NCBI GenBank assembly: GCA_049680295.1
Contig: JBAUHN010000453.1
Coordinates: forward strand, 1-33,837
Origin: JBAUHN01 sp049680295
Lineage (GTDB): Bacteria > Pseudomonadota > Alphaproteobacteria > Rhodobacterales > Rhodobacteraceae
Direction of reading: 5' to 3'
Length of the DNA: 33,837 nucleotides
Below the pieces are notes generated by a model. The model ran no database searches, was not told the origin of the DNA, and was given only the letters and a program-made list of their open reading frames with translations. The position numbers and the translations under genes are program-made. Below are positions 33,675 through 33,837 of this stretch, piece by piece; within the stretch, counting starts at the first letter, position 1; each line of letters opens with the position of its first letter.

Positions 33675-33837
33675 ATGTTCCGGTTTTTTGAAAATCTGGT
33701 TGACCCTTACACCGACTATCCTGAAACGGATACGCCGCCGCAACGTCTGTGGCCCTTCCTGCGCAATTATGCAGTGCCATTCCGCAAGCTGTTTATCGTG
33801 ACTGCGATCATGTCGATTGTTGTGGCCTTTGTTGAGG
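33675..33837 (+). CDS. ABC-type exporter, N-terminal fragment cut by the window edge
   Basis: 54 codons are visible. The opening FENLVDPYTDY, then PPQRLWPFLRNY, resembles the cytosolic lead-in of fused permease-ATPase exporters common in Rhodobacterales. The first membrane helix (KLFIVTAIMSIVVAFVE) begins at the edge. The ATPase part is outside, so the call rests on this N-terminus. The 73 bp before it hold no clear promoter or strong ribosome-binding site. Confidence 0.55.
   Translation, partial: MFRFFENLVDPYTDYPETDTPPQRLWPFLRNYAVPFRKLFIVTAIMSIVVAFVE

Overview
The window looks like a chromosomal segment of an alphaproteobacterium, most probably a marine Rhodobacterales (Roseobacter-group) species. 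This rests on gene order (smr-mltA-tim44 / fxsA / secB / dnaQ-coaE-aroE-maf, then hemJ-rho-mnmE-mnmG-rsmG-parA-parB-hemW-rdgB-rph / hrcA-grpE), on parS sites embedded in mnmG and rsmG, and on remembered family features. No database search was possible. I see no rRNA or tRNA gene, insertion sequence, prophage or CRISPR array. The content is almost entirely housekeeping core genome.

Left arm (1-6323): the end of an MFS-type transporter, then a minus-strand operon (tim44-like, mltA, smr), the divergent fxsA and secB genes, and a tightly overlapping minus-strand operon maf-aroE-coaE-dnaQ. Replication proofreading, CoA synthesis, the shikimate pathway and nucleotide sanitation are coded together there.

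Centre (6324-6714): a 391-bp AT-rich gap between the divergent genes maf and hemJ. It holds an exact TTATACACA DnaA box, several near-matches, repeated GTTACC words, inverted repeats and a GANTC site. Together with the adjacent par locus this is my candidate for the chromosomal replication origin.

Right of it (6715-14107): hemJ, rho, and the overlapping mnmE-mnmG-rsmG-parA-parB run, all transcribed away from the candidate origin. Two perfect 16-bp parS palindromes lie inside coding sequence, one in the first codons of mnmG and one in the first codons of rsmG. The segregation machinery and its centromere are therefore interleaved with tRNA and rRNA modification genes 3 to 5 kb from the candidate origin.

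14118-21040: rph-rdgB-hemW (minus), hrcA-grpE (plus) and mutS (minus). 21175-28529: a malic enzyme with a phosphotransacetylase-like tail, a secreted MsrA, a sulfotransferase-like gene overlapping a DUF3137-like membrane gene, argG, and the divergent ilvA. 28577-33837: an HPt protein divergent from a response-regulator/PP2C phosphatase, a Nudix hydrolase, hslO, a CoA-pyrophosphatase-type Nudix gene, a CCA-adding-type nucleotidyltransferase and the start of an ABC exporter.

I did not find a convincing new multi-gene system. The items most worth a second look are the candidate origin and its repeats, the dual-use parS codons, a degenerate G4 motif in MnmE, and the orphan HPt/PP2C-regulator pair.
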